A stretch of 28,311 nt of DNA, taken from positions 1 to 28,311 of the forward strand of contig DKAS01000093.1 of assembly GCA_002448875.1 (NCBI GenBank), written 5' to 3'. Shown here in pieces: positions 16,466 through 24,054 of this stretch. A program made the position numbers and the translations under genes. Below the pieces are notes generated by a model. That model saw only the letters and a program-made list of their open reading frames with translations. It had not been told where the DNA came from and made no database searches. Source of the DNA: Proteobacteria bacterium UBA6920 (GTDB lineage Bacteria; Pseudomonadota; Gammaproteobacteria; SG8-11). Position 1 is the first letter of the stretch; each line of letters starts with the position of its first letter.

Positions 16466-16527
16466 ACCGGTGGTCCCCCCTGCGGGGCAACCGGTCGAGG
16501 GGGATGCCAGTCATCCCCCTTTTTTTT
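16466..16527 (+). terminator. rho-independent terminator after dsrE2
   Basis: A 9-base-pair stem AGGGGGATG/CATCCCCCT (16498-16506 with 16512-16520), 5-base loop, is followed by eight T. A second, imperfect hairpin bounded by ACCGGT repeats lies just upstream (16466-16492). This should end the tusA-dsrE2 transcript cleanly. Confidence 0.92.
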
Positions 16528-16541
16528 GCCGGCCTGGCAGC

Positions 16542-16550
16542 TGCTACACT
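16542..16550 (+). promoter_or_regulatory. candidate extended -10 element for the FadL-like gene
   Basis: TGCTACACT has the TG-N form of an extended -10, with TACACT matching 4 of 6. It lies between the dsrE2 terminator and the ATG at 16620. No good -35 was found. Confidence 0.25.
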
Positions 16551-16619
16551 TTAGATCAACCGGATGCGGCACCTTTGCCCGTGCCCATGCCTCCAGCCAC
16601 CCGCCCGCAGGGATGGAAA

Positions 16620-18071
16620 ATGACCAGATGCAGAAAATTCGTTGTCACCTTAGCCGGCGCCCTGTGGGCATCCTGCGCACAGGCGAGTACCGGCCTGGCA
16701 TTCGAAGGTTATGGCGCCGAGCCACTGGCCATGGGCGGTGCGGCCATGGCGTACGACACCGGCAGCGCGGCGGCGATGAGCAATCCGGCAACTCTGGGTC
16801 TGGGACCGGAGGATCACCGGATCGATCTGGCCCTGGACTTTTTCACCCTGCGTGCCGCCAGCGATGCAGGCACCGAACAGGCGGACTCTGCGTCGCCGAT
16901 CTACAAATATCCAGCCTTTGGCTGGTCCAGTCGCAAAGGTCAGCTGGCCTATGGCGCGGGCGTCTATACCCAGGGCGGAGTGGCGACGCGTTACAGCGGC
17001 CGCAGCTGGCTGGCGCACGACAGTGGTCTGGTCAACAGCTCGCAGATCACCGCCGGTCGCTTCGTTATCCCCGTCGCTTATGAGCTGACTCCGCGTCGTC
17101 TGTACCTGGGCGGCAGCTTCGATCTGGTCTGGACCGCCGTCGACTGGCAGATGTTGCTGTGGGGACCGGCCTTTCACGACATGCTGCCGAACAGTCTGCA
17201 GGCCGGTGCCAGTGGGCGCCAGGGGAGTATGCGCGGTGGAGTGATGGATGCGCTGGCTGTTCTGCGCCAGGCGGGGGAGGTCGCCGATCTGAACTATGCG
17301 TACTTTGATTTCGACGATGGCAGCGGTTTCACCGGCGCCGCCGCCGGCGTGGGCATTGCCGCCAAAGCCGGTTTCGTCCTGCGCGTCACCCCGGAATTGA
17401 GCGTCGGCGCCGCCGTCCACAGCCCGACGCGGCTGCAAAATCTGCGCGCCGAAGCCGCCAGCCTGACCGTTAACACGGATGTGGACAGCGGCGTGCTGGC
17501 TGGCACCAACCCCAGCGGCAGTTACAGCGCAAGCTCGCTGCCGCTGCGCGGCACGCTGACACTGCGGGATTTTCAATGGCCGGCGCTGGCCGCCATGGGG
17601 GCCGCCTACCGTCTGGCATCCGGGCCACGGCTGGCGCTGGATATCAAGCGCATCTTCTGGTCGGAGGTCATGGATCACCTGGATGTGCGGTTCCTGGCCG
17701 AAGATACCGCCGCCAATGGCTGGTTTCAGGGACAGGATCTGCATTGGCGATTGCGCCAGCGCTGGCGTGACCAAAATGTCATCGCCCTGGGTGGCGGTTT
17801 TCCCCTGGCGTCACAGCTGGAACTGCGTGCCGGATTCAGCTATGCGAGCAATCCCGTGCCGCGGGACTATCTTACGCCCCTGCTGCCGATGTTCGCCCGC
17901 CAGCACTATAGCGTGGGTGCCGGTTATTTTTTCCGGCCTTATGCCGCCGTGGAGCTGGCCCTCAGCGTCACTCCACGCACCGGTTACGGCGGCGGCAGCG
18001 CCCTGGCCGGCGGCGACAACAGCGTACAGCAGCTGAGTTGGCAGCTGCAGTATCGCTATCGCTACCAGTAG
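16620..18071 (+). CDS. outer membrane protein transport protein, OMPP1/FadL/TodX family
   Basis: Outer-membrane beta-barrel of the FadL family, which carries hydrophobic compounds across the outer membrane. From ATG 16620 it has 483 residues: a Sec signal peptide ending at CAQA, then the family's N-terminal segment (FEGYGAEPLAMGGAAMAYDTGS followed by NPATLG), and many alternating amphipathic strands ending in an aromatic YRYRYQ. The AGGGA site 6 bases upstream of the ATG supports this start over the longer open frame. It follows the tusA-dsrE2 terminator, so it is a separate unit. The substrate is unknown; fatty acids, hydrocarbons or even sulfur-related compounds are possible, and none is shown. 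Confidence 0.85.
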   Translation: MTRCRKFVVTLAGALWASCAQASTGLAFEGYGAEPLAMGGAAMAYDTGSAAAMSNPATLGLGPEDHRIDLALDFFTLRAASDAGTEQADSASPIYKYPAFGWSSRKGQLAYGAGVYTQGGVATRYSGRSWLAHDSGLVNSSQITAGRFVIPVAYELTPRRLYLGGSFDLVWTAVDWQMLLWGPAFHDMLPNSLQAGASGRQGSMRGGVMDALAVLRQAGEVADLNYAYFDFDDGSGFTGAAAGVGIAAKAGFVLRVTPELSVGAAVHSPTRLQNLRAEAASLTVNTDVDSGVLAGTNPSGSYSASSLPLRGTLTLRDFQWPALAAMGAAYRLASGPRLALDIKRIFWSEVMDHLDVRFLAEDTAANGWFQGQDLHWRLRQRWRDQNVIALGGGFPLASQLELRAGFSYASNPVPRDYLTPLLPMFARQHYSVGAGYFFRPYAAVELALSVTPRTGYGGGSALAGGDNSVQQLSWQLQYRYRYQ

Positions 18072-18078
18072 CGGGGGT

Positions 18079-18915
18079 TTACTGCGGATTTTTCAGTGAC
18101 ATTGAGAGAATGGTCGGAGTGCCCAGCTGCATCACTTCGCCATTGCTGCGCTGGAAATAATCGCTCCAGAACATCTTGAGCGGTTGCAACAGGCGGGTGC
18201 TGGCGTAAATCTTGGTGGATACCTGTCCCAGACCGTAAACATAGATTTTCGCCTGTTTCCAATCCGGCGCCAGATCGCGCTGCTTGAGTTGCGCCAGCAG
18301 TTTGCCCGCCTGCAGGGTCGCCAGGGGCTTGCCGGGGGAGAAGGTGGCGATATCGCTGTTTTCCATGCCATCGGTGACAATCAACACGCTTTGCTCAATC
18401 TGTTCATCGTCGTGCAGCAGATGGTCGGCAAGAATTTTCAGGGAATAAAAAATTTCCGATTTGGCCAGGCGCGGATCCGTCTGATCCAGAGTCTTGCGCA
18501 TCGCCGTCATGAATTCCTCATGCAGCTTTTCCCCTTGGGTACGCAGGCAGTCGTGCAGTTGTTCACTGTCATGTTTACGCAGATTGAACAGATATTCTTC
18601 GTCTGGCGGGTTGTTGTTGCCGGCGTCGTAAATCAGTTCGGTGTACTGCCCCTTGGTGAAGGCGGAAAAGCGGGCGATGCGCACCCGTTCGCCGGCTTGT
18701 CCCCAGTCGGCGACCAGTTGCAGCAGGTTGTCCTTCATCGCCGGCGTCAGCGCCATGGTCTGATCGATGAAAATGTTGAGTACGCGATTGATGGGTTTCT
18801 GGCCGGAAGCGGGCAGATTTAACGTTTTATAACAATCTTCGGCAATGGCGGGTTGTCCGGATAACGCCCAGAGCACGGAAATCAACGCCAGACCTGCCGG
18901 CAGACGAGCTTTCAT
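18079..18915 (-). CDS. exported von Willebrand factor A-like protein, function unknown
   Basis: From ATG 18913-18915 it has 278 residues: a Sec signal peptide ending at PAIA, then a domain with the strand NRVLNIFIDQT (Asp51, Thr53, in the position of a MIDAS DxSxS but degenerate) and a later QSVLIVTDGMEN (Thr181-Asp182-Gly183). This pattern fits a von Willebrand A-like fold with an imperfect metal site. GGGGA lies upstream of the ATG. The frame is open further upstream but without a sensible signal sequence. It is divergent from the flgP-flgT pair and ends 7 bases from the convergent FadL-like gene. A link to motility is possible only by position. Confidence 0.75.
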   Translation of the reverse strand: MKARLPAGLALISVLWALSGQPAIAEDCYKTLNLPASGQKPINRVLNIFIDQTMALTPAMKDNLLQLVADWGQAGERVRIARFSAFTKGQYTELIYDAGNNNPPDEEYLFNLRKHDSEQLHDCLRTQGEKLHEEFMTAMRKTLDQTDPRLAKSEIFYSLKILADHLLHDDEQIEQSVLIVTDGMENSDIATFSPGKPLATLQAGKLLAQLKQRDLAPDWKQAKIYVYGLGQVSTKIYASTRLLQPLKMFWSDYFQRSNGEVMQLGTPTILSMSLKNPQ

Positions 18916-19037
18916 GGTGTTCCCCGGGGCGGTAGCAAATGATCCTCTTAGCGGAATTCCGCGCACGGGCTTGAGCCAGCAACTGTAAATTACTGTCAGT
19001 TCACAGTGGTTTTTGCCGTGGACCAGGCCGCGGATTC

Positions 19038-19065
19038 TAAAGCACCCGCAATTTATTGCCGATAG
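19038..19065 (+). promoter_or_regulatory. FliA (sigma-28)-like promoter upstream of flgP-flgT
   Basis: TAAAGCAC (19038-19045) and GCCGATAG (19058-19065) are separated by 12 bases. The enteric sigma-28 consensus is TAAAGTTT-N11-GCCGATAA, so the -10 matches 7 of 8 and the -35 keeps its TAAAG core, with one extra spacer base. Transcription would begin about 19072, leaving a leader of about 110 bases to the lipoprotein gene. Confidence 0.6.
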
Positions 19066-19181
19066 TTCAATCAGTTCAAGGAAATAGTTCCCACGCTCGG
19101 GCTGGCTTGCCGGAGCGGTGACGATAGCGGGGGCCGACTCTGACCTGCAGCGATTCCGTGATTTCAACTATTGGGTATGAC

Positions 19182-19805
19182 ATGCGTAGGATAAAGACGA
19201 TGATCAGTACAGTGCGACCCTGGGTTCTGGCGAGCGCGGTGGCGACCTTGCTGTCGGCCTGCGCAGGATTGACGGAAAACAGCCAGTTTCCGGCGGGCGG
19301 TGAACATACGACCATGGACGAATTGTGCAATGGCGCGTACAACTATACGAAATTTCTCGCGGTGAACACCGGTCCCGGCGCGGGCAGCGCCATCAAGGTT
19401 TCCGCCACCGGCTTCGGCGCGCCACCCAAGAAATATTACCCCGACTATCAGCGTCGCCTGATGGCGATGCGCGCGTCGCGTATCGACGCCTACCGCGCGA
19501 TGGCGGAGTCGATAAACGGCATCCGCATTCTCGGCGATACGACCCTTGGCGATATGATCGTCGAGGAAGACAGTTCCCGGGCCTATGTCGACGGATTCAT
19601 CCGCGGTGCTCGTACCACCGAGATTCAGGAGCATCCCGACGGCAGCTATCAGACCACGCTGGAAACGTATATCGACGAGAAGTTTTTCAATGTAGCTTTG
19701 TCGCATAAAGTGATCGCCAAATGCGACGAGTACACACGCGGCAACGGCAACTCGGTCGCACTGCAGGGGCGTGACAACAAGGCCGACTTCTATCTTGCCG
19801 AGTGA
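19182..19805 (+). CDS. flgP: FlgP-like LPP20-family outer membrane lipoprotein
   Basis: Lipoprotein of the LPP20 family. FlgP of Vibrio and Campylobacter belongs here and forms outer-membrane-associated rings around the flagellar motor. From ATG 19182 it has 207 residues with a basic start (MRRIK) and a lipobox LSAC at Cys27. The LPP20 features are RRLMAMRASRIDAYRAMAESING, followed by YVDGFIRGART and DGSYQTTLETYID. GTG 19158 and ATG 19200 are alternative starts; ATG 19200 has AGGA upstream but a poorer signal n-region. The next gene encodes a FlgT-like protein, and a sigma-28-like promoter lies upstream, which together support the flagellar assignment. Confidence 0.78.
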   Translation: MRRIKTMISTVRPWVLASAVATLLSACAGLTENSQFPAGGEHTTMDELCNGAYNYTKFLAVNTGPGAGSAIKVSATGFGAPPKKYYPDYQRRLMAMRASRIDAYRAMAESINGIRILGDTTLGDMIVEEDSSRAYVDGFIRGARTTEIQEHPDGSYQTTLETYIDEKFFNVALSHKVIAKCDEYTRGNGNSVALQGRDNKADFYLAE

Positions 19806-19812
19806 GTCACCG

Positions 19813-20970
19813 GTGGTCGCCTTGGTCTCTGCCCTGCGTCGCGGATTGCCGGCGTGTCTGCTGCTGATCGCGCTTGGCGCGCAGGCGCGGGAGGTTGAGG
19901 TCGAAGGCGCCGCTGCCATCATCGATGGCGGCGTGACCGAGGCCAGGCAACAGGCGCTGGAAGACGCTCTGCGCCAGGCCGCGCTCTACGGCGGCGCGTC
20001 CGTGCACAGCGCCACCGTGGTCGTTAACAATGCCCTGGCCCAGGACAGCACCCGGGTGGCGGCCCATGGCGAGGTCACCCTGCTGGCGGTGATCAGGGAA
20101 TGGCAGGCGGATGACGCTTTCCACGTCCTGATCAAAGCCCGGGTCGAGGACCAGCCGCCAGCGCCCTCGCTTGCCAGCCCGGGCGGCTATCGCAAGAAAA
20201 TCGCCTTCACCCAGTTTGAAGTTCTCAATCGCAGCGACGTGCAGGACCTGCCCGGCATTGAACGCCTGCTGCCACAGCGTCTGGCGCAGGCGGTGGAACA
20301 AAGCGGGCAGTTGCTGACCATCGATGCCAGTCGCTACCTGTTTTCGGCTCTGGCGCAGCAACACTCCGCCCTGGGGGAGGTGCCGCCGCGTGCACTGGTC
20401 AGCTCCCTGGCGGCGGAGCTGGGGGCGCAGGTCGTTGTGCAAGGGGTCATTCGCAGCCTGGCGACAGTCAGCGAGGGTTTTGCCTACCGCCGGATGGTGG
20501 TGGTGGAAATCCGCGTCATGGACGGAATCAGCGGCGTGGTCATCGGCAGTCATGCCTACCGTGACAGTGTGGCGGGTGGCAGAGATGTGCTGGCGGAAAA
20601 CGGCTTCGAGGATCCGGCGCTGGACCGGCAGCCACTGGGGGCCTTGCTGCAGCGCCTGGTGCGGGAACAGGCCGTGCTGCTGGCGGCGGATGTGCAGATT
20701 CTGCCGTTCAGCGCCAGGGTTTTGCGTAACGAGGGGGATGCGGTCTACATTGACGCCGGTGCGGTCAATCGCATCAAGGTGGGAGACAGCCTGACCGCCT
20801 ACCACCTGGCGCCGCAGGCGTTGACGGTGGGTGGTCAGTTTGCCGGCTACAGCGAGCGTCCGGTGGCCACCGTGGTGGTGAAGAAAGTCCAGCCCTTGTT
20901 CGCTCTGGGACAGCTCAGCGACCCGGCGCAACGGCTTCAACCCGGTGATATTGTGCGGATTAGCCCGTGA
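19813..20970 (+). CDS. flgT: FlgT-like flagellar assembly/H-ring protein
   Basis: FlgT is a periplasmic protein that builds the H ring around the LP ring of the flagellar basal body in Vibrio and relatives. The mature protein begins with the typical N-terminal domain (VEVEGAAAIIDGGVTEARQQALEDALRQAALYGG), continues with the middle domain (from about residue 130), and ends with a small beta domain (VYIDAGAVNRIKVGDSLTAYHL). I chose GTG 19813, 8 bases after the flgP stop, because it yields a compact Sec signal peptide ending at AQA. GTG 19771 and TTG 19795 are alternatives that overlap flgP. Length is about 385 residues, near Vibrio FlgT. No strong Shine-Dalgarno is visible, so coupling to flgP is likely. 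Confidence 0.78.
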   Translation: MVALVSALRRGLPACLLLIALGAQAREVEVEGAAAIIDGGVTEARQQALEDALRQAALYGGASVHSATVVVNNALAQDSTRVAAHGEVTLLAVIREWQADDAFHVLIKARVEDQPPAPSLASPGGYRKKIAFTQFEVLNRSDVQDLPGIERLLPQRLAQAVEQSGQLLTIDASRYLFSALAQQHSALGEVPPRALVSSLAAELGAQVVVQGVIRSLATVSEGFAYRRMVVVEIRVMDGISGVVIGSHAYRDSVAGGRDVLAENGFEDPALDRQPLGALLQRLVREQAVLLAADVQILPFSARVLRNEGDAVYIDAGAVNRIKVGDSLTAYHLAPQALTVGGQFAGYSERPVATVVVKKVQPLFALGQLSDPAQRLQPGDIVRISP

Positions 20971-20979
20971 CTCGGCGGC

Positions 20980-21270
20980 TTATCGAATTTCGGTAAATTT
21001 TCCTGCAATTTCAAATGCTTGACCTGATTTGTTCGAGCGCAACACCTGCATGGTTGCCTGCAGGGGGCGCACCAGGGCTTTGTCCGGTGTAATGTCAATT
21101 TCCACCATTGCGCCGGTATCGATATACTGGTCGCAGATGAAAGCGATGCCGCCGGTGCTTAAATTTTTGCAACGTCCCAGATAGTATTCATCACTGTCCG
21201 GAGGACGGAAACGCACGGTAAAGTCCATCGTCATACGGTGAAAGTCACGTTTGTCATTGTGCAGAACCAT
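20980..21270 (-). CDS. PilZ domain protein (c-di-GMP binding)
   Basis: A single PilZ domain, 96 residues from ATG 21268-21270. The c-di-GMP motifs are both present: RxxxR at Arg8-Arg12 (KRDFHR) and NxSxxG at residues 36-41 (NLSTGG). Such single-domain proteins bind cyclic di-GMP and act on motility, adhesion or secretion partners. AGGAA lies about 10 bases upstream of this ATG. An upstream in-frame ATG at 21310-21312 would add 14 residues but has no ribosome site. It is convergent with the flgT-like gene, 9 bases apart, which hints at a motility role (inference). Confidence 0.88.
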   Translation of the reverse strand: MVLHNDKRDFHRMTMDFTVRFRPPDSDEYYLGRCKNLSTGGIAFICDQYIDTGAMVEIDITPDKALVRPLQATMQVLRSNKSGQAFEIAGKFTEIR

Positions 21271-21428
21271 GGCCGGGAGTTCCTGTGCTGACGGGATGAT
21301 CCTGTTAAGCATAACACAGGAAACAAAACCTGCTGATTTACCGGCCCTCGGCCCCGGGCAGGTTCCGGGGATGATGATCTGGCGGCAATCCGTGGTAAAG
21401 TACCCGTCATCAACTCTTTAAATATAAT

Positions 21429-21443
21429 AAGGAAAGAACCATT
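21429..21443 (+). promoter_or_regulatory. Shine-Dalgarno and ATT start codon of pcnB
   Basis: AAGGA (21429-21433) is followed after 7 bases by ATT at 21441. The frame is open from an in-frame TAA at 21396-21398, and between that stop and GTG 21516 there is no ATG, GTG or TTG. The translated stretch from ATT supplies the conserved PcnB N-terminal residues, so ATT is the best start. Confidence 0.75.
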
Positions 21444-22763
21444 TCACAGTCTGTTACCCTGGCGCGGGAAGCTCACAACATTTCACGTGCCAATATCAGT
21501 GAACCGGCCCTGAAGGTGCTGTATCGTCTGAAGAACGCGGGTTACGACGCCTTCCTGGTAGGTGGCTGCGTCCGCGATATGCTGCTTGGGCGGGAGCCCA
21601 AGGATTTTGACGTAGCCACCAATGCCCTGCCGGAAGAAATCGAACAGTTGTTCCGTAATTGCCGCCTGATCGGCCGGCGCTTTCGCCTGGCGCATATCAT
21701 GTTCGGCAAGGATATCGTCGAAGTCGCCACGTTCCGCGCCACTACGCCGCAAACCGGCGATGACGAGGCACGGCAGCTGGAGGACGGCCTGATCCTGCGG
21801 GACAACGTCTATGGCACGATCGAGGAAGATGCCTGGCGGCGGGATTTCCGCGTCAACGCCCTGTACTACAACATCAGCGATTTCTCCGTGGTCGACTATA
21901 CGGGCGGCCTGGAGGATTTGCGCAACGGCGTACTGAGCCTGATCGGCGACGCCCGGGTGCGTCTGCGCGAGGATCCGGTGCGCATGCTGCGCGCCGTGCG
22001 TTTCGCCGTGAAACTCGGCTTTCGCATCGATGATGATTGCGAGCGCGCCATGGTCGAACTGGCGCCGGATATCCAGAAGGTGCCGGCGGCGCGTTTGTTC
22101 GACGAGGTCAGCAAGCTGTTTCTCAGCGGTTTCGCGCTGCAGACCTTTGAAACCCTGCGCCATTACGGTTTATTCGCGCAACTGTTCCCCGCCACCGACA
22201 GTCTGCTGGAGTCCGGAGACCGGGATCACATGCACCGCCTGCTGGTACGCGGGCTGGAAAACAGCGACAAGCGCGTGGCCGAGGACAAACCGGTGACGCC
22301 GGCGTTTTTGCTGGCGGTGCTGATGTGGGAGCCGGTGCTGGATCAGGCCCTGCGCCTGGAGCAGGAGCGCGGCATGAAACCCATGGACGCCTTGTATGCC
22401 GCCATGGGGGATATATTGCAGCAGCAGGCGGAGCGCATCGCCTTGCCGCGGCGTTTCTCGATCCAGATCCGCGAAATATGGTCCATGCAGAGTCGCCTGG
22501 AACGGCGCGGCAAACGCGCCTTGAAGCTGGTGCAGCATCCGCGCTTTCGCGCAGCCTATGACTTTCTGCTGCTGCGCGGCGAGGCCAATCCCGAGCTGGC
22601 GGAGATGTGCGACTGGTGGACCGCTTTTCAGGAGAGAAACGACAACGGTCGCGAAAACATGCTGAAAAAGGTGCAGCGCAAGCGCAGCCGGCGCCGGCGC
22701 CGCCGCGGCGGGCAGGGGCAGGGCGGCGATGAACACGGTGGTGACGACGGTGGCGCTGACTGA
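21441..22763 (+). CDS. pcnB: poly(A) polymerase I
   Basis: Adds 3' poly(A) tails to RNA and so promotes decay; in E. coli it also sets ColE1 plasmid copy number. From ATT 21441 it has 440 residues. The class II nucleotidyltransferase core is clear: LVGGCVRDMLLGREPKDFDVATNA, followed by RRFRLAHIMFG and the RRDFRVNALYYN segment. The C-terminus is strongly basic then Gly/Asp-rich. GTG 21516 would remove the conserved HNISRANISEPALKV region, so the ATT start is preferred. The end overlaps folK by 35 bases. This gene leads the pcnB-folK-dgk-pan cluster. Confidence 0.95.
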   Translation: MSQSVTLAREAHNISRANISEPALKVLYRLKNAGYDAFLVGGCVRDMLLGREPKDFDVATNALPEEIEQLFRNCRLIGRRFRLAHIMFGKDIVEVATFRATTPQTGDDEARQLEDGLILRDNVYGTIEEDAWRRDFRVNALYYNISDFSVVDYTGGLEDLRNGVLSLIGDARVRLREDPVRMLRAVRFAVKLGFRIDDDCERAMVELAPDIQKVPAARLFDEVSKLFLSGFALQTFETLRHYGLFAQLFPATDSLLESGDRDHMHRLLVRGLENSDKRVAEDKPVTPAFLLAVLMWEPVLDQALRLEQERGMKPMDALYAAMGDILQQQAERIALPRRFSIQIREIWSMQSRLERRGKRALKLVQHPRFRAAYDFLLLRGEANPELAEMCDWWTAFQERNDNGRENMLKKVQRKRSRRRRRRGGQGQGGDEHGGDDGGAD

Positions 22764-23265
22764 AGTTGATCTGGATGCGCAGTGGCATCAGGTATACCTG
22801 GGTCTGGGCAGCAACCTGCAGCAACCGGTAAAGCAGTTGGATAGTGCACGTCACGGGCTGGCGGCATTGCCGCACAGCCGGCTGGCGTTATGCTCTGCGT
22901 ACTACCGCAACCCGCCCCTGGGCGGCATGGCGCAGCCTGACTATGTCAATGCGGTCTGTCTGCTGCAAACCCGCCTGCGGCCCCTGCCGCTGTTGCGCCA
23001 GTTGCAGGCGCTGGAAAAGGCGAGCGGGCGGGTGCGCGATGGCGTTCGCTGGGGTCCGCGCACGCTGGATCTCGATATACTGCTTTACGATGATTTGTCG
23101 CTGGCGGAGCCGCAACTGGTAATTCCGCATCCGCAGATCAGCCGGCGCGCGTTCGTGCTGCTGCCGTTACTGGAAATCGCGCCGCTCCTGGAAGTGCCGG
23201 GGCAGGGTAGTGTGCGACAGCTGGCCGCGGCGGTAGCGGATACAGAGATGCGGCGGATTTCCTGA
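22729..23265 (+). CDS. folK: HPPK, 6-hydroxymethyl-dihydropterin pyrophosphokinase
   Basis: Transfers pyrophosphate from ATP to hydroxymethyl-dihydropterin in folate synthesis. It has 178 residues. Typical segments are VYLGLGSNL, YRNPPLGGMAQPDYVNAV and the signature RWGPRTLDLDILLYDD, followed by IPHPQISRRAFVLLPL. The ATG at 22729 overlaps the end of pcnB and gives an N-terminal extension of about 20 residues; GTG 22738 or 22741 could be the true start. The pcnB-folK order is common in gammaproteobacteria. Confidence 0.96.
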   Translation: MNTVVTTVALTEVDLDAQWHQVYLGLGSNLQQPVKQLDSARHGLAALPHSRLALCSAYYRNPPLGGMAQPDYVNAVCLLQTRLRPLPLLRQLQALEKASGRVRDGVRWGPRTLDLDILLYDDLSLAEPQLVIPHPQISRRAFVLLPLLEIAPLLEVPGQGSVRQLAAAVADTEMRRIS

Positions 23266-23285
23266 ATTGCCGGTGTGATTGAACT

Positions 23286-23957
23286 ATGACTGCGCACGCA
23301 AGCACAGAGACAAGCACGCATTTGTCCCATCTGGTGATCGAGGGGCCGATAGGCGTGGGCAAAACCAGCCTGGCCCGGCGTCTGGCGGCCAGTCTCAATG
23401 GCGAGCTGCTGCTGGAAGGCGCCGATGCCAATCCGTTTCTGCCGCGTTTCTATCAGGACCCGCGCGCCGGCGCCTTGCCGGCGCAGCTGTTTTTTCTGCT
23501 GCAGCGCGCGCAGCAAATGCAGGATATCAGGCAGAGTGATTTGTTCAACAGCGTGCGCGTGGCCGATTTCCTCCTGGAAAAAGACCGCCTGTTCGCCCGG
23601 CTGAATCTGGATGAGCAGGAGTTGAAACTCTATGAGCAGGTGTATGCGGCGCTCACCATAGACGCGCCACGTCCCGATCTGGTGATCTACATGCAGGCGC
23701 CGGCGGAAGTGCTGTTGCAACGCATACGCAAACGTGGCATCACCCATGAGCGTCACATCGATACCGCCTATCTACTGCGCATTAACGATGCTTATACCGA
23801 ATTCTTTTATAACTACCGTGATTCCCCGCTGTTGATCGTCAATGCCGCTGAGATCGACCTGGTAAACAATGACCGCGATTATGGCCAATTGCTGGCGCGC
23901 ATCCTCGAAATTCGCAGTGGTCGCCATTACTTCAATCCCTTGCCGCTGGCGCTGTGA
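23286..23957 (+). CDS. deoxynucleoside kinase (deoxyadenosine/deoxyguanosine kinase family)
   Basis: Salvage kinase that phosphorylates deoxynucleosides with ATP. It has 223 residues. The P-loop GPIGVGKT is at residues 20-27; a DRLFA segment and the LID-type RIRKRGITHER stretch are typical of the dNK/dGK family, and HIDTAYLLRINDAYTEFF is a conserved C-terminal helix region. It lies 20 bases after folK and before panB. Exact nucleoside preference cannot be told from sequence. No clear ribosome site is present, and coupling to folK is possible. Confidence 0.9.
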   Translation: MTAHASTETSTHLSHLVIEGPIGVGKTSLARRLAASLNGELLLEGADANPFLPRFYQDPRAGALPAQLFFLLQRAQQMQDIRQSDLFNSVRVADFLLEKDRLFARLNLDEQELKLYEQVYAALTIDAPRPDLVIYMQAPAEVLLQRIRKRGITHERHIDTAYLLRINDAYTEFFYNYRDSPLLIVNAAEIDLVNNDRDYGQLLARILEIRSGRHYFNPLPLAL

Positions 23958-24004
23958 GACCGTCCCACCGGTCGCCGGCGGTGTTACCGCAACGCCCGGC
24001 GCTC

Positions 24005-24013
24005 TGATATAAT
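24005..24013 (+). promoter_or_regulatory. extended -10 promoter for panB-panC
   Basis: TGATATAAT contains a perfect TATAAT (24008-24013) with the TG-N extension at the right spacing. A weak TTACCG -35 lies at 23984-23989, 18 bases upstream. Transcription would begin about 24020, 35 bases before the panB ATG. Confidence 0.6.
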
Positions 24014-24054
24014 CCGCCTCTGGCATCGTCCAGCTTACATCCAGCAGGAATTCC

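Noticed and set aside
19095..19115. A possible sigma-54 site upstream of flgP
   Set aside because: GG and GC doublets are present but not at the required 10-base spacing; the sigma-28-like match is better.
19807..20940. A 377-residue minus-strand frame opposite the flgT-like gene
   Set aside because: Gln/His/Arg-rich antisense product; the plus strand has a signal peptide and FlgT domains.
21423..21428. A perfect TATAAT just before pcnB
   Set aside because: It sits next to the Shine-Dalgarno, so a transcript from it would begin after the ribosome site. No -35 is at the right spacing.
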